The notes beneath the pieces were generated by a model. The model was not told the DNA's origin. It was given only the letters and a program-made list of their open reading frames with translations, and did not search any database. A program made the position numbers and the translations under genes. From Martinezella lusitana (GTDB taxonomy: Bacteria; Pseudomonadota; Alphaproteobacteria; Rhizobiales; Rhizobiaceae): 64,000 bases of DNA. Shown one piece after another: positions 1-7,809 of this stretch. Location of the stretch: positions 94,998 to 158,997 of the forward strand of contig NZ_JACHBG010000012.1 in NCBI RefSeq assembly GCF_014207095.1, in the 5' to 3' direction. Position 1 is the stretch's first letter, and every line of letters begins with the position of its first letter.

Positions 1-238
1 CCTTGAAGGTGCTGCACATCAGGATGCGCTCGTCCGCGCGGTGTTCGATGCGCCTGCCGCTTGCCAGGTCGAGAATGCTGACGCAGATGCGTCCCGGGTG
101 CTTGCTTTCAAGCGCTGCAAGCTGCGCTTCCCCTGAAACACTGTCCGCTGCGCGTCCAATCCCGCTTATCCCGGCCAGAACAGGGAGTGCAAGCAAGCTG
201 CCGGCAAGGCTCTGCCGGCGTGACAATAAGATCGTCAT
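1..238 (-). CDS. bla: class A beta-lactamase, N-terminal part (cut by window start)
   Basis: This serine beta-lactamase would hydrolyse beta-lactams in the periplasm. Only the first 79 residues are in the window. They begin with a twin-arginine-type signal peptide (SRRQSL at residues 6-11, then a hydrophobic stretch ending near GRAAD at 28-32), so export is probably by Tat. Residues 74-79 read MCSTFK, the class A S-x-x-K active-site motif with nucleophile Ser76 and Lys79. The preceding Cys is the residue found at Ambler position 69 in PenA/NmcA-like enzymes. The start is the ATG at 236-238. The gene is divergent from an AmpR-like LysR regulator 160 bases away, the usual arrangement for inducible class A enzymes. 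The other diagnostic motifs (SDN, E166, KTG) lie outside the window, so the exact subfamily is open. Confidence 0.82.
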   Translation of the reverse strand, partial: MTILLSRRQSLAGSLLALPVLAGISGIGRAADSVSGEAQLAALESKHPGRICVSILDLASGRRIEHRADERILMCSTFK

Positions 239-359
239 CGTGGTTCCAATTCAATTTTTGTTGAGCAGAGGGCTTGCAGTCAGGAGTCGTGGAGACCCTG
301 AAAATCACCTTGCGACGCGGACTATGCCGCTGCTTCGTGCCCTAGACAAACGATCAATT

Positions 360-393
360 TTGGGCTTAGGCATGAGAAAAACTTGGGCTTAGG
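360..393. promoter_or_regulatory. direct repeat in the bla/ampR-like divergent promoter region
   Basis: The 11-mer TTGGGCTTAGG occurs at 360-370 and again at 383-393, 23 bases apart or about two helical turns. The second copy ends six bases before the LysR start codon. LysR regulators such as AmpR/PenR bind the shared intergenic region of divergent pairs. These repeats are a reasonable binding site, possibly autoregulatory. The repeat is seen directly; its function is inferred. Confidence 0.4.
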
Positions 394-398
394 ACACA

Positions 399-1277
399 AT
401 GGACATCTCACAGCTGCCGCTGAATGCGCTTCGTGTTTTCGAGGCGTCAGCGCGACATTGCAGCTTCACGCGGGCAGGTCTGGAGCTTCGGGTCACGCAG
501 ACGGCCGTCAGCCATCAGGTCAAGGCGCTGGAGGACGTGCTGGGGGTGACGCTCTTCAAGCGTCTGCCGCGCGGCCTGGCGCTCACGGACGAGGGGCACG
601 CGTTGCTGCCGGTTCTGACCGACGCTTTTCGCCGCATGAGCGCGACGCTCAGCCAGTTGGAGGAGGGAAATTTCGCCGAGATCCTGACGGTCGGCGTCGT
701 CGGCACTTTTGCCATCGGCTGGCTTCTCCCGAGACTTGGCGGCTTCAAGGCGCAACATCCGCACATCGACCTGCGCCTGAAGACCAACAATAACCGGGCG
801 GACATGGTGCTGGACGGCCTGGATTTCTTCATGCGCTTCGGCGATGGCGCATGGCACGGCACAGAAGCGATCCATTTGATGGATGCGCCGCTATCGCCGG
901 TTTGCACGCCTGCCATGGGCGAGCGGTTGCGCTCTCCCGCGGATCTTGCCGAGCTTGAACTGCTGCGATCGTACCGGATCGACGAATGGTCGCTGTGGTT
1001 CCGGGCAGCGGGGCTGCCGCCTCCTCATCTCCGAGGCTGGATGTTCGATTCGTCGCTGACGCTGGTAGAAGCCGCTGCGCGCGGCGTTGGCGTCGCGCTG
1101 GTCCCTGTCGCGATGTTTTCGCATGACATCGAGGCCGGCAGAATCATGCAACCGTTTGGGGTCACAGCCATGACCGGAAGCTATTGGCTGACGCGATTGA
1201 AGTCGCGGACAGAAACCGCATCGATGAAGGCGTTTCGCCAGTGGGTTATCGCGGAAATCGAGGAGATGCCGGGATAG
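399..1277 (+). CDS. LysR-family regulator, AmpR/PenR-like
   Basis: A 292-residue LysR-type transcriptional regulator. An N-terminal winged helix-turn-helix (residues 1-65, with LNALRVFEASARHCSFTRAG and TQTAVSHQVKALE) is followed by a two-lobed effector domain. The N-terminus closely resembles AmpR and GcvA. AmpR proteins sense cell-wall muropeptides and induce a divergent beta-lactamase, and here the gene lies back to back with a class A beta-lactamase start. I infer that it controls that gene. The start at 399 has AGGA a short distance upstream and sits just after a duplicated 11-mer. It could alternatively be a GcvA-type regulator of another target, but the divergent bla makes the AmpR/PenR role most likely. 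Confidence 0.8.
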   Translation: MDISQLPLNALRVFEASARHCSFTRAGLELRVTQTAVSHQVKALEDVLGVTLFKRLPRGLALTDEGHALLPVLTDAFRRMSATLSQLEEGNFAEILTVGVVGTFAIGWLLPRLGGFKAQHPHIDLRLKTNNNRADMVLDGLDFFMRFGDGAWHGTEAIHLMDAPLSPVCTPAMGERLRSPADLAELELLRSYRIDEWSLWFRAAGLPPPHLRGWMFDSSLTLVEAAARGVGVALVPVAMFSHDIEAGRIMQPFGVTAMTGSYWLTRLKSRTETASMKAFRQWVIAEIEEMPG

Positions 1278-1380
1278 GCCGAACAGCCGAAAACGGTCCC
1301 GGACTTACGTCCGGAACCCTGAGGTGAGAGGCTCTTCAAAATGGCCCGCCGTCAAGCGCTGACGACGGCCGCAGGCTGTC

Positions 1381-2883
1381 TTAGCTGGCGAGCTTCAGTC
1401 TGACGGCGCCCGTCCGCGAGCCGGAGCGCACCGTCTTGAAGCGGCCGACGAGGCCGGCAAGCTCGTTGCTGATGTCGGCAAGGTGGCGGGTCGAGGCATT
1501 GGTCTCTTCCATGAGCGCCACGTTCTGTTGCGTCATCTGATCCATGTTGCGGACAGCGGAGTTGATTTCGCTGATGCCGACGGCCTGCTCCTGCGCAGAG
1601 CGGGCGATGGCGCCGACATTGCGATCGATTGAGGCCACCTGATTGCCGATCAGCTCCAGCGCTTCGCCGGTACGGTTGACCAGCTCGACGCCGCGACGGA
1701 CGTCGTTCGACGAGCGGTCGATCAGGTCCTTGATCTGCTTTGCGGCGGTGGCGGAGCGCTGCGCCAGTTCGCGGACCTCCTGGGCGACGACGGCAAAGCC
1801 TTTGCCCTGTTCGCCTGCTCTTGCTGCTTCCACGCCGGCATTCAGCGCCAGAAGATTGGTCTGGAAGGCAATATCGTCGATGACCGAAATGATGTCGGTC
1901 ATCTTGCGCGAGGAGGTTTCGATATCGTCCATGGCCGACACCGCTTCTTGAACGACCTGTCGCGACCGCTCGGCTTCGGAAGCCGATTCCTTCACGATCG
2001 CCTGTACTTCGCGCGTCCGCTCTGCCGTCTGCTCGGAGATGGTGGTAATCTGCTCGATCGCGGCCGCACTTTCCTCGAGCGCCGATGCCTGCTGTTCCGT
2101 GCGCCGCGCCATGTTGTCGGCGGCCGACGAGATCGAGCCGGCCTCGTCGCGAACGCGCGTCACCGAGTCTTCGATGTGCCGCATCGCGGTCCCGAGGGAT
2201 GTCAGGGATTCGTTGTAATTGCTCTTCAGCACTTCGAATTCGGCCGACAGAGCTTCAGTGATATCCGCCGTCAAGTCGCCGTTTGCCAGGCCGTTCAGAG
2301 CAACGCCGAGTGCGTTGAGCGCGCGTTGTTGCTCCTGCTGAGCCGCCGCCCGCTCGGTTTCGGCGCGGTCGCGTTCGTCGGCCAGCACCTGGAGATAGAC
2401 TGAAATGCCGAAATCCATATCGACGAGGGCTGCCTTGATGACGGCCGAGAGCCGCCGTGACAGAGCCTGCTCGTGCTTGCGCTGCAGAATGCCCTTCAGC
2501 TGCTGGGCGACGACTGCCCGCACTATGCCTTCGAGGATGACGGCATAGCCGCCAATGTACCACCGTGGCTCGAGCCCGAGGCGGGCATGGGTCCGTCCGA
2601 CGGCAGACACGGCCTCCACATAGTCGGGGCTATATTTGCCAGATGCGATTGTCTTCCAATGTTCTTGCTGTTTGGATTTGGCATGCGCCACATGCTGCGG
2701 AGATGAAAAGAACTTCGACATCTCGGGGTGCTTGGTAATCTTCTCGTAGAAGACATCAAGAGAACCTTTGACGGCAAGCTCGATAATCGGCTGCAGCTCC
2801 GACAGGGCCTGGCGGGCATCCTGCCCCAGTCCTACGAAGTCGAGACGATTGTCCAACTCGTTCATTTTCGATGCACGCGACAT
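1381..2883 (-). CDS. globin-coupled methyl-accepting chemotaxis protein
   Basis: A soluble, 500-residue aerotaxis-type chemoreceptor. Residues about 15-165 form a protoglobin sensor domain, with the conserved haem-proximal histidine probably His99 in GRTHARLGLEP. I see no membrane segment. A HAMP-like/helical linker (about 190-245) leads to an MCP signalling domain with the hairpin tip DDIAFQTNLLALNAGVEAAR around 320-345. The family binds O2 through haem and passes the signal to CheW/CheA (HemAT, Aer2-like globin-coupled sensors). There is no C-terminal CheR-tether pentapeptide; the protein ends KLAS. It stands alone, convergent with the LysR gene, with short GC-rich inverted repeats between them (for example CCGGAC-ttac-GTCCGG at 1299-1314). 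Haem binding is inferred from the fold. Confidence 0.88.
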   Translation of the reverse strand: MSRASKMNELDNRLDFVGLGQDARQALSELQPIIELAVKGSLDVFYEKITKHPEMSKFFSSPQHVAHAKSKQQEHWKTIASGKYSPDYVEAVSAVGRTHARLGLEPRWYIGGYAVILEGIVRAVVAQQLKGILQRKHEQALSRRLSAVIKAALVDMDFGISVYLQVLADERDRAETERAAAQQEQQRALNALGVALNGLANGDLTADITEALSAEFEVLKSNYNESLTSLGTAMRHIEDSVTRVRDEAGSISSAADNMARRTEQQASALEESAAAIEQITTISEQTAERTREVQAIVKESASEAERSRQVVQEAVSAMDDIETSSRKMTDIISVIDDIAFQTNLLALNAGVEAARAGEQGKGFAVVAQEVRELAQRSATAAKQIKDLIDRSSNDVRRGVELVNRTGEALELIGNQVASIDRNVGAIARSAQEQAVGISEINSAVRNMDQMTQQNVALMEETNASTRHLADISNELAGLVGRFKTVRSGSRTGAVRLKLAS

Positions 2884-3016
2884 GATCTGCTCCAGTAAAG
2901 AAATTACAAGCAGTTAGGCCACAGTCATGGTTAAGAATTCATTAGATTGACCGGTTATTTGGGCTCCTGGACCTGCGCATTTCAGCGCACCCACTGGCCT
3001 ATAGCCAAGGTTGTGC

Positions 3017-3046
3017 ATGATTGTCAGGCTTGGTTCGATCTGCTAA
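3017..3046 (+). CDS. possible 9-codon leader peptide ahead of the phenicol exporter
   Basis: An ATG at 3017 opens a nine-codon frame (MIVRLGSIC, stop at 3044-3046), with AAGG seven bases upstream of the ATG. It lies about 180 bases before the FloR/CmlA-like start, and a perfect 9-bp stem-loop (3122-3150) lies between. Inducible cmlA genes are controlled by drug-stalled translation of a nine-codon leader that opens a hairpin covering the gene's ribosome site. Here the hairpin does not cover the ribosome site, and a nine-codon frame can occur by chance, so this is speculative. Confidence 0.2.
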   Translation: MIVRLGSIC

Positions 3047-3121
3047 GGCTATCCACAGCAATATCAACTATTTCGCCGCGGAGCGTTTGGCATGGGAAGC
3101 CTAAAGTCAGCAGATAGATAA

Positions 3122-3150
3122 GCCGCAACAGCTCATTTTGTTGTTGCGGC
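3122..3150 (+). promoter_or_regulatory. stem-loop in the leader of the phenicol exporter
   Basis: GCCGCAACA at 3122-3130 pairs perfectly with TGTTGCGGC at 3142-3150 around an 11-base loop. No T-run follows, so it is not a typical intrinsic terminator. It lies 75 bases before the exporter start and may be an attenuator or a protein-binding dyad. Confidence 0.45.
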
Positions 3151-3224
3151 GTCCTGTCGATCCCATCCAAACCGAAACCGTAGGCAGTCGCCGCCCGATT
3201 ATTCTTTCGAGCGGATATATTCTC

Positions 3225-4424
3225 ATGACATATACGCGCCCTTCATGGGCCTACTCGCTGCCGGCGGCACTGCTGCTGATGGCGCCTTTCGATATCATCG
3301 CTTCCCTGGCCATGGATATCTACCTTCCCGTTGTGCCGTCGATGCCCGGCATCTTGAACACCTCGGCATCGGTCATCCAACTGACACTCAGCGGCTACAT
3401 GATTGTCCTCGGCGCGGGGCAGATCATCTTCGGCCCGATTTCTGATCGTGTTGGCCGCCGTCCTGTCCTGATTCTCGGAGCGATTCTTTTCGCCGCGGCG
3501 TCTGTTGGAGCTGCATGCGCGTCGACCGCCGGCATCTTCGTCCTATGCCGCCTGTTGCAAGCAAGTGGTGCTTCGGCTGTGCTCGTCGCGACCTTCGCAA
3601 CGGTTCGCGACGTTTATGCCGATCGTGAGGAAGGAGCTGTCATCTACAGCGCGTTCGGTGCGATTCTTTCATTCGTACCGGCACTTGGTCCGATTGCCGG
3701 GGCAGTCATTGCGGACAGGTTCGGGTGGCGCGCAATCTTCGTGCTGCTCGCGTTGCTGGCTCTGGCGGCGACGATCAATGCGACGGCCCGGTGGCACGAA
3801 ACGCGGCCGTTCGCTTCCGCGAATGCGCGGCGGTCCATCTCGCCGATCTTCGCCAGTTTCGCCTTCTGGGTTTACACCTTGGCCTTCAGCGCTGTTATGG
3901 GGACCTTCTTCGTCTTCTTCTCGACCGCGCCGCGTGTTCTGATCGGCCATGCCGGCTACTCGGAGCTTGGTTTTAGCCTCGCATTCGCGACCGTTGCCGG
4001 TGTGATGATTGCGACGACGCGATTCGCCAGGATCTTCGTTGGGACGTGGAGCATCGCGGGTTGCGTGACGCGAGGCATGCTGTTGCTCCTATGCGGTGCC
4101 GCATTTCTCGCATTCGGCCAGATCTTCGGTTCGCCGTCATTCGCAAGCTTCCTGCTGCCGGTCTGGATCATGGCGGTTGGCATCGTGTTTGCGGCTTCGG
4201 TTACGGCCAATGGTGCACTTGCTAAGTTCGGCGATATGGCCGGGTCTGCCGTCGCATTTTACTTCTGCATCCAGAGCGTGATCGTGAGCATCGTGGGAAC
4301 CCTATCAGTCACCATACTCGACGGTGACAGCGCTTGGCCGTTGGTGACTTATTCCACGACGATGGCCGTGCTGGTGTTGATCGCTCAGATCCTGTTGAAA
4401 CGTCACGAACCGACAGCGCGATAG
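3225..4424 (+). CDS. MFS phenicol (chloramphenicol/florfenicol) exporter, FloR/CmlA-like
   Basis: A 399-residue, 12-helix major facilitator of the Bcr/CflA drug:H+ antiporter group, strongly resembling FloR and CmlA, which pump phenicol antibiotics out of the cell. The match includes the N-terminus (TRPSWAYSLPAALLLMAPFD, then SLAMDIYLPVVPSMPGILNT), the loop motif GPISDRVGRRPVL near 75-90, ATFATVRDVYADREEG, TFFVFFSTAPRVLIG and the late SVTANGALAKFGDMAGSAVA. FloR is 404 residues. I chose ATG 3225 because FloR-type similarity begins there; an upstream in-frame ATG at 3138 would add 29 unrelated residues and put the start inside a hairpin. No resistance island or insertion sequence flanks it, so it looks like a resident chromosomal homologue. 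Substrate range is inferred. Confidence 0.85.
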   Translation: MTYTRPSWAYSLPAALLLMAPFDIIASLAMDIYLPVVPSMPGILNTSASVIQLTLSGYMIVLGAGQIIFGPISDRVGRRPVLILGAILFAAASVGAACASTAGIFVLCRLLQASGASAVLVATFATVRDVYADREEGAVIYSAFGAILSFVPALGPIAGAVIADRFGWRAIFVLLALLALAATINATARWHETRPFASANARRSISPIFASFAFWVYTLAFSAVMGTFFVFFSTAPRVLIGHAGYSELGFSLAFATVAGVMIATTRFARIFVGTWSIAGCVTRGMLLLLCGAAFLAFGQIFGSPSFASFLLPVWIMAVGIVFAASVTANGALAKFGDMAGSAVAFYFCIQSVIVSIVGTLSVTILDGDSAWPLVTYSTTMAVLVLIAQILLKRHEPTAR

Positions 4425-4543
4425 GTCAACAAGACGTCCCAGCGCGACGCATCTGAGAAGAAGACTGTCCGCAAAGAAATGAAGTATTGCGGGCAGTTAC
4501 GACGATTTCCTGAGAGATAAATTCGCTTCGCAACGGCGTTGCT

Positions 4544-5566
4544 TCAACGCCATCCAAGAGCTGGCGCAACGTGCTTGAGGATCGACTCGATCACATGCGC
4601 ATTGTATTCCACGCCCAACTGGTTGGGGACGGTCAGCAGCAAGGTGTCGGCAGCGGCAATCGCCTCATCCTTTGCCAATTCCTCGATCAGTACGTCCGGC
4701 TCGGCGGCATAGCTACGGCCGAAGACGGCCCGCGTCTTCTCGTCGATGAAGCCGACCTTGTCTGAATCCTTACCGCTGCTGCCGAAGTAGGCGCGGTCGA
4801 GATCATTGACCAGCGCGAAGATGCTGCGGCTGACCGAGACCCGCGGCTCGCGCTTATGGCCGGCCTCTTTCCATGCCTCGCGAAAGACCCTGATCTGATC
4901 TGCCTGCTGAACATGGAACGGCAGACCGGTTTCATCGTCCTTTAGGGTGGAGCTTTGCAGATTCATCCCGAGCCTTGCTGCCCAGGTAGCGGTCGCATTG
5001 GAGCTGGCCCCCCACCAGATCCGGTCCCGCAGGCCCTCCGAATGCGGTTCGAGGCGCAGCAGGCCGGGTGGGTTCGGGAACATCGGCCTCGGATTGGGTT
5101 GGGCAAAGCCTTCGCCGCGCAAGATATCGAGCAGCACTTCCGCATGGCGCCGACCCATGTCGGCGTCGCTCTCACCCTCAGTCGGCTCGTAACCGAAATG
5201 CCGCCAGCCGTCGATGACCTGCTCGGGGGAGCCGCGGCTGATGCCGAGCTGCAGCCGGCCGCCGGCGATCAGGTCGGCCGAACCGGCATCTTCCGCCATG
5301 TAGAATGGGTTTTCGTAACGCATATCGATCACGGCGGTGCCGATCTCGATGCGGCTGGTCTTGGCGCCGACTGCCGCTAGCAGCGGAAACGGCGAGGCCA
5401 GCTGTCGCGCAAAGTGGTGTACGCGAAAATAGGCGCCGTCCGCGCCAAGTTCTTCTGCAGCCACGGCAAGATCGATCGATTGCAGAAGCGTGTCCGCGGC
5501 CGAGCGCGTTTGTGATTGCGGCGAGGGCGTCCAGTGGCCGAATGAAAGGAATCCGATCTTCTTCAT
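4544..5566 (-). CDS. LLM-class flavin-dependent monooxygenase
   Basis: A 340-residue bacterial luciferase-like TIM-barrel oxidoreductase. Such enzymes use FMNH2 supplied by a partner reductase, and O2, to oxygenate a substrate. Visible family features are the N-terminal strand MKKIGFLSFGHW, the GADGAYFRVHHF segment near 40-55, SRIEIGTAVIDMRYENPFYMAEDAG near 70-95 and GGRLQLGISRGSPEQ near 100-115. It resembles the LLM at 48088-49128 in length and segment order. No reductase gene adjoins it, and it stands between the phenicol exporter and two small exported proteins. The substrate cannot be told from sequence. Confidence 0.75.
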   Translation of the reverse strand: MKKIGFLSFGHWTPSPQSQTRSAADTLLQSIDLAVAAEELGADGAYFRVHHFARQLASPFPLLAAVGAKTSRIEIGTAVIDMRYENPFYMAEDAGSADLIAGGRLQLGISRGSPEQVIDGWRHFGYEPTEGESDADMGRRHAEVLLDILRGEGFAQPNPRPMFPNPPGLLRLEPHSEGLRDRIWWGASSNATATWAARLGMNLQSSTLKDDETGLPFHVQQADQIRVFREAWKEAGHKREPRVSVSRSIFALVNDLDRAYFGSSGKDSDKVGFIDEKTRAVFGRSYAAEPDVLIEELAKDEAIAAADTLLLTVPNQLGVEYNAHVIESILKHVAPALGWR

Positions 5567-5673
5567 AGGCTCACTCCATAAGGTTTGGTTCGCTCGTCTC
5601 TATGTCATGCCACGATTTCGGCGCGAGATACAAGCGGAGTGGAGGTATCCCGCCCCAGCGGCTTCAAAGAAAA

Positions 5674-5695
5674 AGGCCCGCTATCGGGCGGGCCT
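5674..5695 (-). terminator. Rho-independent terminator of the small exported-protein gene
   Basis: Read on the minus strand, an 8-bp perfect stem (AGGCCCGC / GCGGGCCT, six-base loop) is followed at once by a T-rich run (TTTTTCTTT). It lies about 50 bases past the stop codon of the gene at 5748-6242. Confidence 0.75.
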
Positions 5696-5710
5696 GCACG
5701 ATTGTGAAAG

Positions 5711-5736
5711 CGGAGGCTGCTATGCCGCAGCCTCCG
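5711..5736 (-). terminator. stem-loop just past the small exported-protein gene
   Basis: CGGAGGCTGC (5711-5720) and GCAGCCTCCG (5727-5736) form a perfect 10-bp stem with a six-base loop, 11 bases past the stop codon of 5748-6242. It lacks a good T-run and precedes the stronger terminator at 5674-5695. It may protect the mRNA end or act with that terminator. Confidence 0.5.
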
Positions 5737-5747
5737 GCCGAAAGTCA

Positions 5748-6242
5748 TTATTTCGCCGGCGCGATGGAGCCGACGATGTCGAGCACTTCTTGTTTATGCT
5801 TGTCCTGGTTCTCCTTGGAGCCCCAGTAGGTCAGGATGAGAAGCTTGTTCGGAGCCGGAGAAAGAAGGCCGAGAGTGATGTTGACCTCGCCATCGCTATC
5901 GGTGCCCTGCCAGTTCAGGAGCGAGAGCTTCATGCCGTTGACTTCGTTGCTGTCGTCGTCCTTGCGGGTGCTGGCGTCGACCTTGACACCGTTCTTGGCG
6001 AGGAAATTGACGGCATCGTCAATAACCTTATCAACGTTATCGCCGGTGGCGACATCGAGAGAAAAGTAGATGGCGGAGTCCGGCGAGCTCGAGTCGATGC
6101 CGGTTTCCGTCTCCTGCGGCTTCCAGCTGTCTGGGATGGTCACGCTGGCGACCGGTGCATCACTCGGGAAGGCGATTGACTTGGCATTTGCAAGCATCGG
6201 GAATGCCGCCAGCGCAGCGGCGAGAAATACTATCTTCTTCAT
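5748..6242 (-). CDS. small exported protein of unknown function (164 aa)
   Basis: I do not recognise the family. The protein starts with a clear Sec signal peptide (MKKIVFLAAALAAFPMLANA, cleavage probably after ANA at residue 20). The mature part is a soluble, acidic domain of about 144 residues with alternating strands, including ASVTIPDSWKPQETETG and MKLSLLNWQGTDSDGEVNI, ending IVGSIAPAK. It has no cysteines and no lipobox, so it is probably a free periplasmic protein. Two stem-loops follow the stop codon. The next gene upstream on the same strand (6338-6859) is also a small exported protein, and the two may be co-transcribed. Confidence 0.7.
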   Translation of the reverse strand: MKKIVFLAAALAAFPMLANAKSIAFPSDAPVASVTIPDSWKPQETETGIDSSSPDSAIYFSLDVATGDNVDKVIDDAVNFLAKNGVKVDASTRKDDDSNEVNGMKLSLLNWQGTDSDGEVNITLGLLSPAPNKLLILTYWGSKENQDKHKQEVLDIVGSIAPAK

Positions 6243-6337
6243 GGGGGGTCCAGTTCGTCGGTGGGTTGATCCCGTTGGGTGACGGGTATGTGTTATTGTC
6301 GGCCGCCATCTTGGCGACGAAAGAGTGGTCGCCGACT

Positions 6338-6859
6338 TCAGCCGCCGGAGGCGAGCTCGAACTCCTCATCGAAGGACGAAGTCTTGCCCGAGGTCATGTC
6401 GTGAAGCGTGTAATGAAGCTTGTATTTTCCGGCGGATAGACCATCCACGGTCAAGGTCATGTCGAACTTGAATTCCATGTTTTGCTTGTGGCTGACAAGG
6501 CGCGTATCCATGTAGCCCTGCTTGCTCCAAAGGACCTCGCCGCTTGTATCGACAATGTCGAGATCGGCCATCAAATGCATTTCATAGAGGTCGTCTGGAA
6601 GCTGTTTCCAACCATAGCCGATCGGCTCGCCATAGGTGATGATCGGCTCGCCGGGCTTGAAGACATTCGAGCCGCGCGCCTTGTAGACGCCGTAGCCATT
6701 CGAGGACTCGGAGACAAAGGTCACGTTTTGCTGTGAAAACGGAACCTTGCCCCAGGCTTCGATGGTCGCCTTTTGTGCTGCAGCCAGATCGGCAAGAGGC
6801 TCCGCATGGGCCGCGGTCGCAAGAGAGGTCGCTAGTATCAGTCCAAGGGCGCGTCGCAT
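6338..6859 (-). CDS. small exported protein of unknown function (173 aa)
   Basis: This is an exported protein with a signal peptide (MRRALGLILATSLATAAHA, cleavage after AHA near residue 19). The mature domain is rich in beta-strand-like segments, such as NGYGVYKARGSNVF, EPIITYGEPIGYGWK and GLSAGKYKLHYTLHDMTSGK, suggesting a beta-sandwich. I do not recognise the family. An upstream in-frame ATG (6925) would add 22 residues before the signal peptide and spoil it, so I use 6859. It precedes the other exported protein on the same strand with a 95-base gap. Confidence 0.7.
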   Translation of the reverse strand: MRRALGLILATSLATAAHAEPLADLAAAQKATIEAWGKVPFSQQNVTFVSESSNGYGVYKARGSNVFKPGEPIITYGEPIGYGWKQLPDDLYEMHLMADLDIVDTSGEVLWSKQGYMDTRLVSHKQNMEFKFDMTLTVDGLSAGKYKLHYTLHDMTSGKTSSFDEEFELASGG

Positions 6860-7239
6860 GGTGCTCTTCGATCCATTTAGCCGGTCGTTGATGAAGGAGA
6901 TGCTGCAAGGATGAGTAGATAACACGACTCGTCGAGCGCGACGGTCGCATCATCAGGCAGCCTGCTTAGTTCGCCAGGGCAGAGCGAGATTTCGGCATTG
7001 GAATTAAGCCCTTACGAAAAGACAGGATGTATTTCTTCTAAGTCTTTCGATGGGCGAGAGCCATAAATATTGCGTGGCGTGACAGGTCCATTTTTGGGTC
7101 GAAACATCGGCTTCGGGGTGAGGGATTTTATCCGGGACCCACGAAGCGCCGTTGATGCAGAAGTGCGACCATCCTCAGGCCGCGCTCTGCCCGATTTCGG
7201 CACCGTGGATGGCCCTCCTAGGCAGAACAGGGTCGCCGT
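6860..7239. other. 380-base gap without a recognised gene
   Basis: The region lies upstream of the exported-protein gene and downstream of the lrp-like stop codon. Short overlapping frames occur on both strands, but none has a convincing ribosome site or a recognisable product. I see no RNA gene or strong hairpin here. Confidence 0.5.
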
Positions 7240-7671
7240 TCAGCGTGCGATTCGCGTCGAGAGAATGATCGACGACAAAGTTCGCTCGACGCCGTCGATC
7301 TTGCCGATTTCATCGATCAGCTGATCCAGCTCGGAAATCGACGGCGCGGCGACGATCGCGATGAGGTCGAAGGAGCCGCTGACGGAATGAAGCGTCGTCA
7401 CGGCATGAATCGCATCAAGCGAAGCCGTCACGGCGGACAGCGCTTTCGGCGCAATGGTAATCAGCACATGCGCTCGAATAAGGCCGGAAAGATAGGCCTC
7501 CGAAAGCCGCACGCCGTATCCGGCGATCACGCCTTCGCGCTCCAGCCGCTCAAGCCGTGCCTGGACCGTTGTCCGCGAAAGCGAGAGTTTCTTGGCCAAT
7601 GTCGCCACCGGCATACGGGCATTTTCGCCCAACAATGCCAACAACTCGCGGTCTTTACCCGTTACCTGCAT
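7240..7671 (-). CDS. Lrp/AsnC-family regulator of the lysine catabolic locus
   Basis: A 143-residue Lrp/AsnC-type regulator: an N-terminal HTH (about residues 4-60, DRELLALLGENARMPVATLA then LSLSRTTVQARLERLEREG) and a C-terminal ligand-binding RAM domain (about 70-140). Members bind amino acids and act as octamers on nearby promoters. The gene is divergent from lysine 6-dehydrogenase with 138 bases between starts, so I infer a lysine-responsive activator or repressor of that gene. The longer frame to 7725 adds 18 residues without family similarity, and the internal ATG at 7671 gives the standard Lrp length. Confidence 0.85.
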   Translation of the reverse strand: MQVTGKDRELLALLGENARMPVATLAKKLSLSRTTVQARLERLEREGVIAGYGVRLSEAYLSGLIRAHVLITIAPKALSAVTASLDAIHAVTTLHSVSGSFDLIAIVAAPSISELDQLIDEIGKIDGVERTLSSIILSTRIAR

Positions 7672-7707
7672 GGTTGTCCCTGCACTTTGCAAAACATGAT
7701 CGTCATA

Positions 7708-7725
7708 TTGCGTAAAATTATACAA
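7708..7725. promoter_or_regulatory. candidate Lrp-type operator between lrp-like gene and lysine dehydrogenase
   Basis: TTGCGTAAAATTATACAA is an AT-rich imperfect dyad lying in the divergent intergenic region, a typical form for Lrp/AsnC sites. It was identified by eye only. Confidence 0.35.
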
Positions 7726-7809
7726 CGAAATGCGTTTTTTGTCGCTATGAATCGTTCAGCTGCTGCCTACACTTATAAAAATCTTATTCATGAAACGCAG
7801 GGGAATAAT

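Noticed and set aside
4464..4497. 11-bp stem with one G-U pair after the phenicol exporter
   Set aside because: No T-run on either strand; could be a chance dyad, so not listed as a terminator.
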